Below, piece by piece: positions 10,101 through 19,462 of a DNA stretch of 64,000 nt. Position 1 is the stretch's first letter. Each line of letters opens with the position of its first letter. The stretch is from a virus. The translations under genes were made by a program, and so were the position numbers. The stretch covers positions 1 through 64,000 of the IMG/VR virus record IMGVR_UViG_3300025120_000025; one strand, 5' to 3'. Below the pieces are notes generated by a model. That model did not search any database. It worked only from the letters and a program-made list of their open reading frames with translations, and was not told where the DNA came from.

Positions 10101-13100
10101 TCAAATCTTGAAGAAGTTAGTTCACTTAATTTGCTAGAAAAAGCAACAACAGACTTGTTAATACCTGATGTAGATGGTAATCCACGTTTAAAAAATGGAT
10201 TCATCGTAGATAATTTCAAAGGTCATGGTATTGGTAATGTAGGATCGCCTGATTATCGTGTCGCAGTAGATATGAAACGTAGACTTGCAAGACCTATGGC
10301 GCATACTGAAATTGCAACTATGACAGAAACTTTAGATAACGACACTGCAAGAACATCTGCTTTTTATAGAAAGCATAAAGATGGCGTTATTACACTTGAC
10401 TATAGCGACATAGAATATATAAAAAATCCATATGCTACAGATAGTATGGAAGTTAATGCATATAAAGTCAATCCATTTACTGGTGAGATGATACTTACAC
10501 CTGCTTCTGATGATTGGAAAAGTACAACTCGTAGACCAGACTTGGTTGTTGTAGATGATAATAACTTTGATGCAATTCAATTCTTAGCAGATGAAATTGG
10601 TGTTGAAGGTACAGTTTGGGAAGCATGGCAAGATAACTGGTTTGGAGAACAAATATTTACTGGAGAACAAGTAATCGGTTCTTCTCAGCAAGGTGGTTGG
10701 AATGGTAACATTCTACAACAAACTGGCACACAACAAGTTGGACAAGTACAAACTGGCGTTGAAACTAAACTTTTAAATAGCACAGTTGATAAAGCAATGG
10801 GTGATAGAATTGTAGATATGTCTATGATTCCATATATGCGTGAAATACCTATTCATGTTCATGCAGATTTGATGAAACCTTCTACAAGAGTGCAACCTTT
10901 CTTTGATAATGTGAATGTTTCTGTCTATGTTAAACCAGACGATAAGTTTACAGTCACATCAACAAATAGAACAGATTTTAATTTTTCACCATTAGCAGAC
11001 CCCGGATCACAAGCAGATACAGATGAAGGTCGTTTCTTTGGAACATTTGCTGATCCAGATTCCGCTGTTGCATATCCTGCACAAGCATTTGGAATTGGTG
11101 ATGTAGTACGAAATAATGTTCACACTGCAACTAGTATATCAGGCGCCGCCAAATCTGGCAATACAGTTACTATAACTGCATCAAGTGTATCGGGTATAGC
11201 AGTTGGTCATCTCGTAACTTTCGCAAATGTCGGTGGTGCTACAGAACTTAACACTGGTAAATATAGAGTAGAAAGCGTAAACACTTCAGCAAACACATTT
11301 ACAATCGTAAACAGTGATGCAACTGGTACTGTAATCGCTACACTGACTTCATATACCTCAGGTGGTACTGTTACTAGATTACAAGCATCTGGTGTTGTAA
11401 CTTATCAAGGACCAGATAGCACAGAAAATGCAGATGGTATGCCAGTTACAATTCATATTGCAAACATTAAGAATGGATTTGCAATATCTGACCAATTAAC
11501 TGGTGCAGTAGACAATGCACTTGGCGTCAAGAATTTATGTAGTATATCTTCTATCAACGGAGTAAGTACTGCAACATCAACTGATGTATATAAAAACTTA
11601 AAACAGTTTGGTGATACTCTGCTTACAGATGCAGAAGGCACCTTCACTGGTGTATATGTTGTACCAGACACAGAAGCAGTTAAATTTAGAACTGGAGATA
11701 GAGTATTACGTTTAATTGATAATTTAACAAACTCAGTTGATATTGGTATTCATACTACAAAAGCAGAAAGAATATTCCGTGCAACTGGTATGAACGAGAC
11801 AAAAGAAGAAACAATTTTATCTCTAAGACAAGCAGAGTTTGTTCGTGACCGTGTACAAAACAACCGAGAAATAACAAGAAATATTAGCGGTTCAACAAGA
11901 TTTCAGAGAACTTCAAGAGTTCAACCGCCTCCATCTTCAGATGGTGGAGGAGGTAACTTCGGCGGTGATGGCGGTAATGGTGGACCAGGTTGCGGCGCAC
12001 ACGATCCTCTTGCTCAAACATTCACTATATCTGAAGCAAAAGATGGAGTGATGATTTCAAAAGTAGATTTGTTCTTTGACCTAGCAGGTACAAGACCTAT
12101 TCTCATACAAATTGTAAATACTAAAGATGGATTTCCTTCAGAGAAGATTGTTACGCAGACAACTATTCCAGTAGCAGATGTTAAAACTTCTACAGATGCT
12201 TCAGTTGCAACAACTGTTGTGTTTGATAGTCCTGCATTTTTACAACAAGATACAACTTACGCACTACTAGTTAAAGTTGACGAACCTGGATGTAAAGTAT
12301 TCTTCTCAGAACTTGGGGGTAGCAATCTAGGCGATAATAGAACAGTAAGTAGAAACCCACTGACTGGTACGATGTTCTTATCTCAAAATGGTGACACATG
12401 GACACCTCAACAAACTAGAGATATGAAGTTAACATTTTATCGTGCATCGTTTGTTGGTAACGTAGCGACCGTAAACTTTAACAATGGTAGAAATGGATTT
12501 GTAACATTAAATACTAACCCATTTGAAACCGCACCAAACACAAATAAAGTTCGTGTTACACAAAGAAATCATGGATTTGTAGCAACTGATACAGTTAATA
12601 TTGCCAATGTGGCCGATGGATTCTACGGTGCTAATTCAACTACTGCTGGTATACCAGCATCAGAGTTAAATGGAACACATACAGTTGTAGCACCAGTTAC
12701 AATGGATTCATATGTAATCGAAATTACAGGTGCAAATGTTACAGGTGGTATTTCTGGATTATCTTCAGACACAGTTGGAGGTGCTAATATTCTAGCAACA
12801 AGAAATATACTTGCAGATATTGTGCAACCTTCAATTACTAATATACGTTTTTCTGAAACAACTCTAACATATGATATGAATATTGTATCAAGAACTGGTG
12901 GAACCTTCACTGGATTTAAACCAGTACCAGAAAATGTAAACAAAGAGTTTGACAGTACTAAAGTTATATTCTCAAATGATAATCAAAGTGCGACTGTTGG
13001 ATATTCTGCACAATTAAGAGCAAACTTATCTACAACTAACGACTTTGTATCACCTATGATTGATGGTCAAAGAGTATCACTATGTTGTATCTCAAATAGA

Positions 13101-13796
13101 ATTAACAACTTAGTAGAAACTGACGTAAATCTATCTACACACGATGATAGAGTTGCAGTGAATAATGATAGTAATGTTGCTTTCTCTGCTACAAATAGTA
13201 ATATAACTACAACAAACTCTGCCGCAAGAGCATTATTCGATACACTTGATATTGGTAAATTCATTACTGTAACTGGTAGTGCAAATGCAAACAATAGACT
13301 AAAGTATCAAATTACAAATTACAAAAATGATGGAACTACTGCAACAATATCAGTAACACCAGCACCTGGAACAAATGAGAATGCAGGAACTGGAACAACC
13401 ATAACTCAGCATGAGAAGTTCTTAGGCGATATTGCACCAAAAGGAGCAACGAATGGGGCAAATTATCTTACAAGAAGATTTACCTTAGAGAATCCTTCTA
13501 CTGCAATTAAAATATTGTATGAAGCAAATAGACCTACTTCATGTACTATCGAAGTTTATCGTAAAGTTATCACAGATGGTTCAGAGCAAACATTCGACAC
13601 AATACCATGGACTTTGATTCCTATTGAGCAAACAGACAGTGCAGATGGTAGTCCAACGACTTTCAAAGAGAGAACACATTTAGTATCTGACTTAGCAGAA
13701 TTTTCTGCAGTAGCAATCAAGATAGTTATGAAGTCAACTAACACAGCGTTTGTACCGAAGATAAAGAATTTAAGGGTAATTGCATTGGCACTATAA
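7116..13796 (+). CDS. Giant baseplate/tail-fibre protein with DUF4815-type N-terminus
   Basis: 2226 residues, the largest gene in the window. The N-terminus (DFNVDPYYDDFE, FHRVLFRPGFPVQARELTQLQ, QNQIEKHGRHVFKEGS at about residues 5-75) is the pattern of DUF4815 virion proteins, which in marine T4-like phages follow gp8 and stand in the place of T4 genes 9-11. A Pro/Gly-rich linker (about 1604-1627) separates it from a C-terminal part that begins DPLAQTF and is beta-rich. Probably a trimeric baseplate-attached fibre base or adhesin (inference). The ATG at 7116 follows CGGAGC. Stop and next start overlap (TAATG). Confidence 0.8.
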   Translation: MAVIDFNVDPYYDDFEGTTGAKSKDFHRVLFRPGFPVQARELTQLQSILQNQIEKHGRHVFKEGSMVIPGDLAYDMQYDFIKVQSTFNAQNVESYRADFVNKIVTGSESGVKARVIGTLAATSTTPLTLYVKYEDSGTSNEAIAFLIGENVTSLNADNTTAKNALLSTNQTTELTASLFTTGTVNSSNNLSAAGALLNKFDRSAVLAAGTSDTVGRGSAIQIQAGVYFINGFFVQNDAQSILLDNYSPYPSYRIGFQVTQSTTTPEEDATLKDNAQGSSNYAAPGAHRYKITLTLVKKELTASDDVNFVELTRVEDGQISKMTDKATYNFLQEEFARRTYDESGDYEVKPFRLDVREHLASGSNRGVWSSAETGDAAKLALGVEPGKAYVQGYEVESQITKFINTPKPRTFNSVVDTPIQTDVGNFVLVKNLKGLPDINDFPEVFIYDNFIAGNGGGGAAAPIGTCNIRGIQLHDGDFTGTISDVKYKLGIFDIQMNDGKDFARDARAFGDNTDPDNATFSCNINPKLITLSGTVTTTADPTVVGVGTLFLSQLRAGDRLFVNDVDVGEVAATGTFNNLSIELGGNALSNIAGGTVKRMSAELLRPHQKILVFPTGYFRTRKIRGSDAQNPDNVLSSTYTVRRQLTTQNITAGQLTFTVPSNESFASVSNLQNFVLIASSAGTGTLATANVGAVIPLVASDLALTNSNRTLTISNVNSKTLPSGASPVNGVTCTLVASVTITGAAGAEKQKALQSNQTVQITTQGAVQKTEITLGKADGYALKSVKMAADFSTNATATSQDITDRYEFDNGQRDAFYDLARISLKPGRPAPTGRILVTFDYFTHAGGDYFSVDSYDGIVSYESIPSYTSPDGDGDTYDLRDCLDFRPRIDDAGVNFTSSGASATELPMVGTNFNADFSYFLGRIDKIAMNFDGSLIRIPGVPDINPKPPLDLGKAMTLFEVTMKPYVVNTSEVLSKKIKNRRYTMRDIGRLETRISNLEEVSSLNLLEKATTDLLIPDVDGNPRLKNGFIVDNFKGHGIGNVGSPDYRVAVDMKRRLARPMAHTEIATMTETLDNDTARTSAFYRKHKDGVITLDYSDIEYIKNPYATDSMEVNAYKVNPFTGEMILTPASDDWKSTTRRPDLVVVDDNNFDAIQFLADEIGVEGTVWEAWQDNWFGEQIFTGEQVIGSSQQGGWNGNILQQTGTQQVGQVQTGVETKLLNSTVDKAMGDRIVDMSMIPYMREIPIHVHADLMKPSTRVQPFFDNVNVSVYVKPDDKFTVTSTNRTDFNFSPLADPGSQADTDEGRFFGTFADPDSAVAYPAQAFGIGDVVRNNVHTATSISGAAKSGNTVTITASSVSGIAVGHLVTFANVGGATELNTGKYRVESVNTSANTFTIVNSDATGTVIATLTSYTSGGTVTRLQASGVVTYQGPDSTENADGMPVTIHIANIKNGFAISDQLTGAVDNALGVKNLCSISSINGVSTATSTDVYKNLKQFGDTLLTDAEGTFTGVYVVPDTEAVKFRTGDRVLRLIDNLTNSVDIGIHTTKAERIFRATGMNETKEETILSLRQAEFVRDRVQNNREITRNISGSTRFQRTSRVQPPPSSDGGGGNFGGDGGNGGPGCGAHDPLAQTFTISEAKDGVMISKVDLFFDLAGTRPILIQIVNTKDGFPSEKIVTQTTIPVADVKTSTDASVATTVVFDSPAFLQQDTTYALLVKVDEPGCKVFFSELGGSNLGDNRTVSRNPLTGTMFLSQNGDTWTPQQTRDMKLTFYRASFVGNVATVNFNNGRNGFVTLNTNPFETAPNTNKVRVTQRNHGFVATDTVNIANVADGFYGANSTTAGIPASELNGTHTVVAPVTMDSYVIEITGANVTGGISGLSSDTVGGANILATRNILADIVQPSITNIRFSETTLTYDMNIVSRTGGTFTGFKPVPENVNKEFDSTKVIFSNDNQSATVGYSAQLRANLSTTNDFVSPMIDGQRVSLCCISNRINNLVETDVNLSTHDDRVAVNNDSNVAFSATNSNITTTNSAARALFDTLDIGKFITVTGSANANNRLKYQITNYKNDGTTATISVTPAPGTNENAGTGTTITQHEKFLGDIAPKGATNGANYLTRRFTLENPSTAIKILYEANRPTSCTIEVYRKVITDGSEQTFDTIPWTLIPIEQTDSADGSPTTFKERTHLVSDLAEFSAVAIKIVMKSTNTAFVPKIKNLRVIALAL

Positions 13797-14023
13797 TGAG
13801 CAATAGACATATACAAATTGAAGGATCACAAACACTAGTAAGAGAAAGATATAGTGGTGGTATTGTTAATACTTCTACTAGTGAGTATCACACATATATG
13901 TCAGTTCAAAGAGGTAAACAATCTCAAAAGATTAAAATGCAGACTATGTGTGATGAACTAAATACTCTTAAAGATGAAATGAGTGAAATAAAAAGTATGT
14001 TAAGACAGATATTGGAGAAATAA
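13796..14023 (+). CDS. Small protein with C-terminal coiled coil, unknown role
   Basis: 75 residues. The first half has no recognisable motif; the last 30 residues (CDELNTLKDEMSEIKSMLRQILEK) form heptads typical of a short trimeric or dimeric coiled coil. It overlaps the giant structural gene upstream by TAATG and is one base from the next gene, so it is translated with them. It could be a fibre connector or assembly factor; that is inference only. Confidence 0.65.
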   Translation: MSNRHIQIEGSQTLVRERYSGGIVNTSTSEYHTYMSVQRGKQSQKIKMQTMCDELNTLKDEMSEIKSMLRQILEK

Positions 14024-14024
14024 T

Positions 14025-14306
14025 ATGGCAGTTACAGCAGTAAACGCAACAGATAGCATCGATGTTTGGAGAAGTAAAACTAATACAATTTCTACTACTC
14101 TAGGCGATCCTGCGGCACTAACAACGTCTGCAAATAACGTAGTCGCTGGTATTAACGAATTAGATAATGAGCAAGGAACTTTAAGTTCGCTAAACACTAC
14201 TGCAAAAGGTAATCTAGTAGTAGCAATCAATGAGATGAAAACAACTCTAGATAACGCCACTGGCGGTCAAGCGATACCAAGACCTGCTCTGATTGCGATG
14301 GCATAA
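14025..14306 (+). CDS. Short fibre-associated structural protein, copy 1 of a paralogue pair
   Basis: 93 residues. It shares with the next gene the arrangement W-R-x-K-TN, LGDPAAL, then two helices each ending in NxVxAINE (NVVAGINELDNEQGTLSSLNTT, LVVAINEM). The same NLVxAINE pattern occurs in tail-fibre-type proteins of marine myophages. The stop overlaps the next start (TAATG), so the two paralogues are probably made in fixed ratio. The function is not recognised; a virion role is inferred from place. Confidence 0.65.
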   Translation: MAVTAVNATDSIDVWRSKTNTISTTLGDPAALTTSANNVVAGINELDNEQGTLSSLNTTAKGNLVVAINEMKTTLDNATGGQAIPRPALIAMA

Positions 14307-14638
14307 TGGCGGTTATAGACTTTAGTAGATTAATTAGTTTCAAGCAGTGGTTTGATAGAACAAATCAATTAGGGTCTAATACAGGCGATCCTGCAGTGAT
14401 TAACGCTGACTTAGGTAGTAATCTAGTCAATGCAATCAATGTAGTTCATACCGACTTGGGTAACAAGGCGGCATTAAACACTGAAGTAACAACAAACTTA
14501 GTTGAAGCAATGAATGATTTGAATGCTACAATTAGTAGATTTCGATTAAACGAAGGTGAACCACAAGCATATGATATGCATCCTCAAGCAGTATTTGGTA
14601 CTGATAGTGATTTTGATGCACATGGTATGGTTGAATAA
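14306..14638 (+). CDS. Short fibre-associated structural protein, copy 2 of a paralogue pair
   Basis: 110 residues, paralogous to the upstream 93-residue protein: FKQWFDRTNQLG, TGDPAVINADLGSNLVNAINVVH and TNLVEAMNDLN align with its TN...GDPA...NVVAGINE pattern. It has an extra C-terminal tail of about 30 residues with a PQAYDMHPQAVFG stretch. No enzymatic motif is seen. A virion or fibre-base role is inferred from position in the adhesin region. Confidence 0.65.
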   Translation: MAVIDFSRLISFKQWFDRTNQLGSNTGDPAVINADLGSNLVNAINVVHTDLGNKAALNTEVTTNLVEAMNDLNATISRFRLNEGEPQAYDMHPQAVFGTDSDFDAHGMVE

Positions 14639-14641
14639 ATA
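14634..14641 (+). promoter_or_regulatory. Possible variant late promoter (AATAAATA)
   Basis: AATAAATA differs from the late core TATAAATA at one base and overlaps the stop of the preceding gene. The ribosome site AGAGGA and the ATG at 14665 follow. Weaker than the exact copies elsewhere. Confidence 0.35.
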
Positions 14642-14664
14642 GAAATATAAAGTAGAGGAAAAAA

Positions 14665-15000
14665 ATGGCAAACGATTTTCAAAATGCTATATCAAACAAT
14701 ATAGGAACAGGTCGAACTGATTTATATACTACACCTTCTGCCGTTGGCAAAAGAAGTATGTTGATTGGTCTAGAACTTGCTAATATTAGTGGTAGTGCGA
14801 TTACAGTAGATGTCGATGTCTATGATGCTTCTGCAACCGCATATGTTACAATGGGCAACGACCTTGCGATACCTGCTAACTCAACATTATCATTCATATC
14901 TGGACAAAAAATTGTTCTATCGAATGGCGATAAAGTAGCAGTCACATCAAGTGCGAGTGCATCATTGAATGCGATTGCAAGTATCTTAGAGGACATCTAA
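14665..15000 (+). CDS. Small beta-rich virion protein, unknown role
   Basis: 111 residues with alternating hydrophobic strands (LIGLELANISGSAITVDVDVYD, DLAIPANSTLSFISGQKIVLSNGDKVAV), suggesting a single beta-sandwich. It resembles in layout the 108-residue protein at 16720-17046 (an N-terminal strand, a DVYD/LLINDG edge, PAN, a sequence ending in a beta strand). It is separated by 2 bases from the long fibre-like gene downstream. No known family is recognised. Confidence 0.65.
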   Translation: MANDFQNAISNNIGTGRTDLYTTPSAVGKRSMLIGLELANISGSAITVDVDVYDASATAYVTMGNDLAIPANSTLSFISGQKIVLSNGDKVAVTSSASASLNAIASILEDI

Positions 15001-15002
15001 AC

Positions 15003-16682
15003 ATGAAATATGTAGGCGCACAACCGAGAGTATCAGGCAATAGATTAAATGGTGGTACAATTACCAACTTTGCATCAACTGGTATTGACGATAATGCAAC
15101 AGGAACAAAGATTACAGTTGTTGATGCGTCAACAACCTTTACTGGTAACATACTACCTGAAGCAGATAGTACAAGAAGTCTAGGTGCAACTGGCACTAGA
15201 TTTCTAAATCTATTTGTCGATGATGTTACAGCAACAACTTCTTTAAGTGTTCCTACGATTAATGTTGGTACTGCTTTACTACCTGATGCAAATGATGGTG
15301 CAGATTTAGGATCAACATCAAAAGGTTTCTCAGACTTATATCTTGCAGACAGTGCAGTAATTAAATTTGGTAATGACCAAGACGTAACGCTTACACATAC
15401 TCCTGATGTTGGACTTACACTTAATACTAAATTAATTGTTTCTGGAGACTTTGAAGCAAACTCTGGTTCACAGACACAAAATCTTGTCGTAACTGGTGGT
15501 ACACCAATATTAACAATTAAAGATAATAACACAGCGACAACTGCCGCTGATGCAGAGATTGCATTTGTAGATAGTGCGAATACTACACAAGCACAAGTTG
15601 GTATTGAAAATAATAAACTAATGCTCATCACTGAAGATGATGATGCAGGTGCTTCTGGTATCACACTAGGACTCGGCACAAGAACTACACATTTACCATT
15701 TCAACAAATGGATGAAAGTGGTAGCATAGTAGTAAGAGTTAATGCACAGACAAACATTGCGTTCAATAACAGTGGTACAATCACAGGTGGGGGTTCATCA
15801 TTCTCTGCAGTAAACGCAAATGACGTAATTACAGTATCAGGTGCTGGACAAGCATCAAATAACAAAGAATTTAGAGTTACAGCAAAAGCAGGAGATGTGC
15901 TTACAGTTGTAGCAGATGGAGGCGCATTACCTGCTACAGAGAGTGCTGGAGCAACAGTTACAGTCACGCAGAACCGTGTTAGAAACTTAAAGATAGCAAA
16001 CACCGTCAACGCAACTTCATATACTGCACCTCAATCAGATAATACAGATAGAGTATCAACTACCAAGTATGTAAGAACTGCAATCGCAAATATGCTAGAC
16101 AGTTCACCAGCGGCACTTGATACATTAAACGAACTTGCCGCCGCTATCAACGATGATGCAAACTTTGCAACGACAATCAATACAAGCATAGCAACAAAAG
16201 TAAACAGAGATTTTGATAACTTAACTGCGACAGGAACAGAAGCACTAAATGATGCCATCGGTGGGTTTGCAGGTGGTACAATGACATTCCCTGGAACAGG
16301 AAATACCATTGCTCTTGACCATGACGATGCAAATAATCACTTTGATATTACAGTTGCTTTGAATGATCCCGTAATTACAGTGACAACAACTGGTGCCGTA
16401 ACTGGTACTGCAAACGCAACGATGACAGATTTACAAAACACTACTATTAGTGTAGCAACAACATTAGCATCTGGAGCAGTTGCGGCGGCGTCACTAGACC
16501 AAACAGGTGCCGCTACTAATATGATTAAAGGATTAACACAAGCAACGAGTATTCAAAATGCAGATGAGTTTATTATTTCTGACGCATCAGATAGTGGTGC
16601 GTTGAAGAGAGTAGCAAGGTCTTTGGTTGCCCCTCCAGGGTTATCAGAAGATTTAGGTTTCTTTGCGATAGCGATGTCGTAA
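15003..16682 (+). CDS. Tail-fibre-like protein with repeated LGS/LGATG modules
   Basis: 559 residues. Near the N-terminus are two copies of a fibre repeat: LPEADSTRSLGATGTRFLNLFVD and LLPDANDGADLGSTSKGFSDLYL, then SAVIKFGNDQDVTLTH. Such repeats are common in tail-fibre and peptidase-linked fibre proteins of marine myophages. The rest is Thr/Ala/Asn-rich beta structure, with a helical patch (SPAALDTLNELAAAIN) as found in fibre stalks. The start at 15003 is 2 bases after the preceding stop. Probably part of the host-recognition fibre (inference). Confidence 0.75.
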   Translation: MKYVGAQPRVSGNRLNGGTITNFASTGIDDNATGTKITVVDASTTFTGNILPEADSTRSLGATGTRFLNLFVDDVTATTSLSVPTINVGTALLPDANDGADLGSTSKGFSDLYLADSAVIKFGNDQDVTLTHTPDVGLTLNTKLIVSGDFEANSGSQTQNLVVTGGTPILTIKDNNTATTAADAEIAFVDSANTTQAQVGIENNKLMLITEDDDAGASGITLGLGTRTTHLPFQQMDESGSIVVRVNAQTNIAFNNSGTITGGGSSFSAVNANDVITVSGAGQASNNKEFRVTAKAGDVLTVVADGGALPATESAGATVTVTQNRVRNLKIANTVNATSYTAPQSDNTDRVSTTKYVRTAIANMLDSSPAALDTLNELAAAINDDANFATTINTSIATKVNRDFDNLTATGTEALNDAIGGFAGGTMTFPGTGNTIALDHDDANNHFDITVALNDPVITVTTTGAVTGTANATMTDLQNTTISVATTLASGAVAAASLDQTGAATNMIKGLTQATSIQNADEFIISDASDSGALKRVARSLVAPPGLSEDLGFFAIAMS

Positions 16683-16686
16683 GTAT

Positions 16687-16694
16687 TATAAATA
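16687..16694 (+). promoter_or_regulatory. Late promoter (TATAAATA)
   Basis: Exact TATAAATA just after the fibre gene stop, 26 bases before the ATG at 16720. A ribosome site AAGGA lies between. Confidence 0.7.
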
Positions 16695-16719
16695 TGAGTA
16701 TAGATAAGGATTAACAAAT

Positions 16720-17046
16720 ATGGCAACAGGTATTTTTAAAAATGCAAAGGTAAGTGGAGCGGCAACATCAGTTGCGACATTATACGCAGTACCGTCAGGT
16801 AAGTATAGTACACTTCACTCAATTTTCATCACAAACAGATACAATCTTGAAGATTTGTATGTGAACCTATTAATTAACGATGGATCAACAGATTACTATG
16901 TAGCATATCTGTTACCAGTGCCTGCTAACTTGGGCGCAATAATCGAAAGACCTATTAATTTACAATCAACTGAAACCTTGAAAGTACAAGCATCAAGAGC
17001 AAGTTCTATTGACATTGTTGCCAATTTAATAGAATTCACAGTATAA
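16720..17046 (+). CDS. Small beta-rich virion protein, unknown role
   Basis: 108 residues. The core pattern is VATLYAVPSGKYSTLHSIF, LLINDGSTDYYVAYLLPVPAN and ETLKVQASRASSIDIVANLIEF, i.e. a compact beta-sandwich. Similar small proteins sit among fibre genes in marine T4-like phages. It is a possible distant relative of the 111-residue protein at 14665. A late promoter lies directly upstream, so it is expressed with the virion genes. Confidence 0.65.
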   Translation: MATGIFKNAKVSGAATSVATLYAVPSGKYSTLHSIFITNRYNLEDLYVNLLINDGSTDYYVAYLLPVPANLGAIIERPINLQSTETLKVQASRASSIDIVANLIEFTV

Positions 17047-17061
17047 CGAGAGAGATAACAG

Positions 17062-19449
17062 ATGCCATATATTGGAAGAACTAAATCAAACAACATTCGA
17101 ACTCAGAGGTTCATTGCCGATGGTGTTCGTAAGATATATCAGACAGAGTTTATACCTGTTAGTGATAATCAGTTATCAATATATATTGATGGCGTCTATC
17201 TTAACGACCAAGACTTTGTTTTCAAACACCCAAATAAAGTACTACTATCTGATGCACCTGCAAACGGTGCAGAAGTTGTTATTCAAGCACTTAAAGCATC
17301 TGAATATCAATCAGTTCGTTCTAAAACTTATGTAGCGAGTGGTTCACAAAGAATATTCTCATGTGGATTTACTCCACCTGATGAGTATTCAATTATTGTT
17401 ACAAAGAATGGCGACATTCTTCAAGATAAAGATTATGTAGTTCAAGGTAGTAAAGTTGTACTAACAAGTATGCCTTCTACTGGTCAAGAGATTGAAATTC
17501 GTGGTATCTATGATATCATCGATCCTTCTGGTAACGCACAAGCATCTAACTCACTCTCTATTAAAAGAACAAGAGGTATAACAGACGGATTTCAAAACAT
17601 TATGCCTATGCATCAAAAGAATGATGCAGAAAATAATCTACTAGTCTTTAGAGGTGGAGCGTCTGCTTCAGTCATGTCTAATCACAACGAATATGCTATC
17701 GTAAACGACTACAAGTATGTTCACGAAAGCAGATTATCAGAAAATATTCCTATCGAATTTAGAGGTCTAAAAGGTACAACATATTCTAATCTGTCACGAA
17801 GAGTGCAGATGGCAAAACATATCAGTGGTGTTCCTACTACTATCAACGCAACTCCTACTTCCTCTGGTACTTCTGGATATTCAAACGCAAATAATCTAGA
17901 AGCAAGAGGTGGTTCTGGTCAAGGATTCAGAGTTAACATTACAACTTCTGGTGGACAAGTAACAAACGTAGCAATCAATACTACCCTAGCAGGTGGCGAC
18001 TTTGCATATGGTTATCAAGCAAACGAAGTTCTAACAATTATTCAAGCAGGTTCTACGAACAATGCTACAGTGACAATCACTGCAGTAACAGACAGAAACG
18101 GTCAAAAGTACTTTGATGTAAATAATCATCATTGGGATCCAGCAAATAACACATATCAAAAAGAAACAACTTATACATACTCAGCGGATGAAGCAGATTT
18201 AATCGTTGCCGTAGATGGTATTATTCAACCATTTAATCAATACTCTGTAGTATCTGCAGACTTCAACGAAGGTTCAGGAGCATCTAATCAAGTTGTAAAC
18301 ATTGGTTCATATGTTGGTGTTGATGATACTGCATCTAAAATTGAAATTAGAGATTTAAAAGAATTAGTATCTAATGCAGACGCAGTTCTATTAGCAGACA
18401 CAGTAATATCAAGAGCAGTATGGGTCTCAAACGGGTCTGCCGCCGCATTTAATACTTCATCAGGTACAGAAACCACACATGGTTCATTTACAAACTTAGC
18501 GGCAAACGCCGCAAACGAAGAATGCTTCTTAGTTATTGTCGATGGTATTATTCAGGATAGAGATACATGGTCAATTTCTACAACTACTTTAACAGTTGGT
18601 GGTTCACCAGGTTCATCTGACCAATCAGTCAGAGTTGAATTGATTTACTTTGAAACACTAATACCTTCTGGTTCACATAATACACAAGACTGTTTGCAAG
18701 TTACAATGACTGGTAACGCAACAACTGGTCTTGGTGACCATCAGTTTATTAGACTACTTGACAGAGCAACTGGACTAAAAGAAATACATCCATCTTCAGA
18801 TGATTGTGTCATTGTAGACGTTAATGGCGTTTACCAGAACGATGATGCATACTTCATCGATAAGAACAAATTGTGCTTCTTTGATACAGTAGATAATCCA
18901 GCATTCGGCGCAATCGTCAATGTTAAAGTTCTAAAAGGCACAGAAGTTGTCGCCGCTAATAGAAGAAAAGTACAATTAAGAGGTACTGGTAGTGCGACAC
19001 AATTTACACTACCGTTTACATCAACTACAACTCCAAAAGATTTTGGTATTCTTGTATCAGTCAATGGTAAAATGCTTAGAGATGAAGAATTTGCTCTTGC
19101 ATCAACTACATTAACATTCAATGTCGCACCTGCTAACGATGCATTTATTGAAGTACAAGGCATCTTTGACATTACAACATACACTGGTGCTTCTTCAGCA
19201 ACCGACTTAGAAACTAGAAAACTAGAGTTTACTTGTAACGGGTCGCAACAAATATTTGACTTATCAGATTTAGTTTTTGAGAAACACGCATATGGTACCG
19301 TTCAAGATACATACAATGAACAAAAAATACTAATTTTTTATGAGGGAGAGTTGCAAGACCCAACTAAATATATAATAGTAGGAAATAAATTATACTTAAC
19401 TACACTACCTGTTAATGAAACAAAGGTAGAAGTCGTAAGGTTCATATAA
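17062..19449 (+). CDS. Tail-fibre protein with repeated strand-turn modules
   Basis: 795 residues built from repeats of one module: a strand, then SIYIDGVYLNDQDFVF, SIIVTKNGDILQDKDYVV, DLIVAVDGIIQPFNQYSV, FLVIVDGIIQDRDTWSI, DCVIVDVNGVYQNDDAYF, DFGILVSVNGKMLRDEEFAL and ILIFYEGELQDPTKYII. At least seven copies are visible. This [V/I]DGxxQ-x-Y module is typical of phage fibre N-terminal and stalk domains (T7 gp17-like). A GSGQGFRVNITTSGG insert lies near residues 290-345. Probably a fibre shaft or adaptor (inference). Confidence 0.75.
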   Translation: MPYIGRTKSNNIRTQRFIADGVRKIYQTEFIPVSDNQLSIYIDGVYLNDQDFVFKHPNKVLLSDAPANGAEVVIQALKASEYQSVRSKTYVASGSQRIFSCGFTPPDEYSIIVTKNGDILQDKDYVVQGSKVVLTSMPSTGQEIEIRGIYDIIDPSGNAQASNSLSIKRTRGITDGFQNIMPMHQKNDAENNLLVFRGGASASVMSNHNEYAIVNDYKYVHESRLSENIPIEFRGLKGTTYSNLSRRVQMAKHISGVPTTINATPTSSGTSGYSNANNLEARGGSGQGFRVNITTSGGQVTNVAINTTLAGGDFAYGYQANEVLTIIQAGSTNNATVTITAVTDRNGQKYFDVNNHHWDPANNTYQKETTYTYSADEADLIVAVDGIIQPFNQYSVVSADFNEGSGASNQVVNIGSYVGVDDTASKIEIRDLKELVSNADAVLLADTVISRAVWVSNGSAAAFNTSSGTETTHGSFTNLAANAANEECFLVIVDGIIQDRDTWSISTTTLTVGGSPGSSDQSVRVELIYFETLIPSGSHNTQDCLQVTMTGNATTGLGDHQFIRLLDRATGLKEIHPSSDDCVIVDVNGVYQNDDAYFIDKNKLCFFDTVDNPAFGAIVNVKVLKGTEVVAANRRKVQLRGTGSATQFTLPFTSTTTPKDFGILVSVNGKMLRDEEFALASTTLTFNVAPANDAFIEVQGIFDITTYTGASSATDLETRKLEFTCNGSQQIFDLSDLVFEKHAYGTVQDTYNEQKILIFYEGELQDPTKYIIVGNKLYLTTLPVNETKVEVVRFI

Positions 19450-19462
19450 AAAAGGTAGAAAA

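Noticed and set aside
14942-15679. Antisense open frame of 245 residues opposite the fibre gene
   Set aside because: Composition reflects Thr/Ala/Gly codons of the fibre gene; no motif or start signal.
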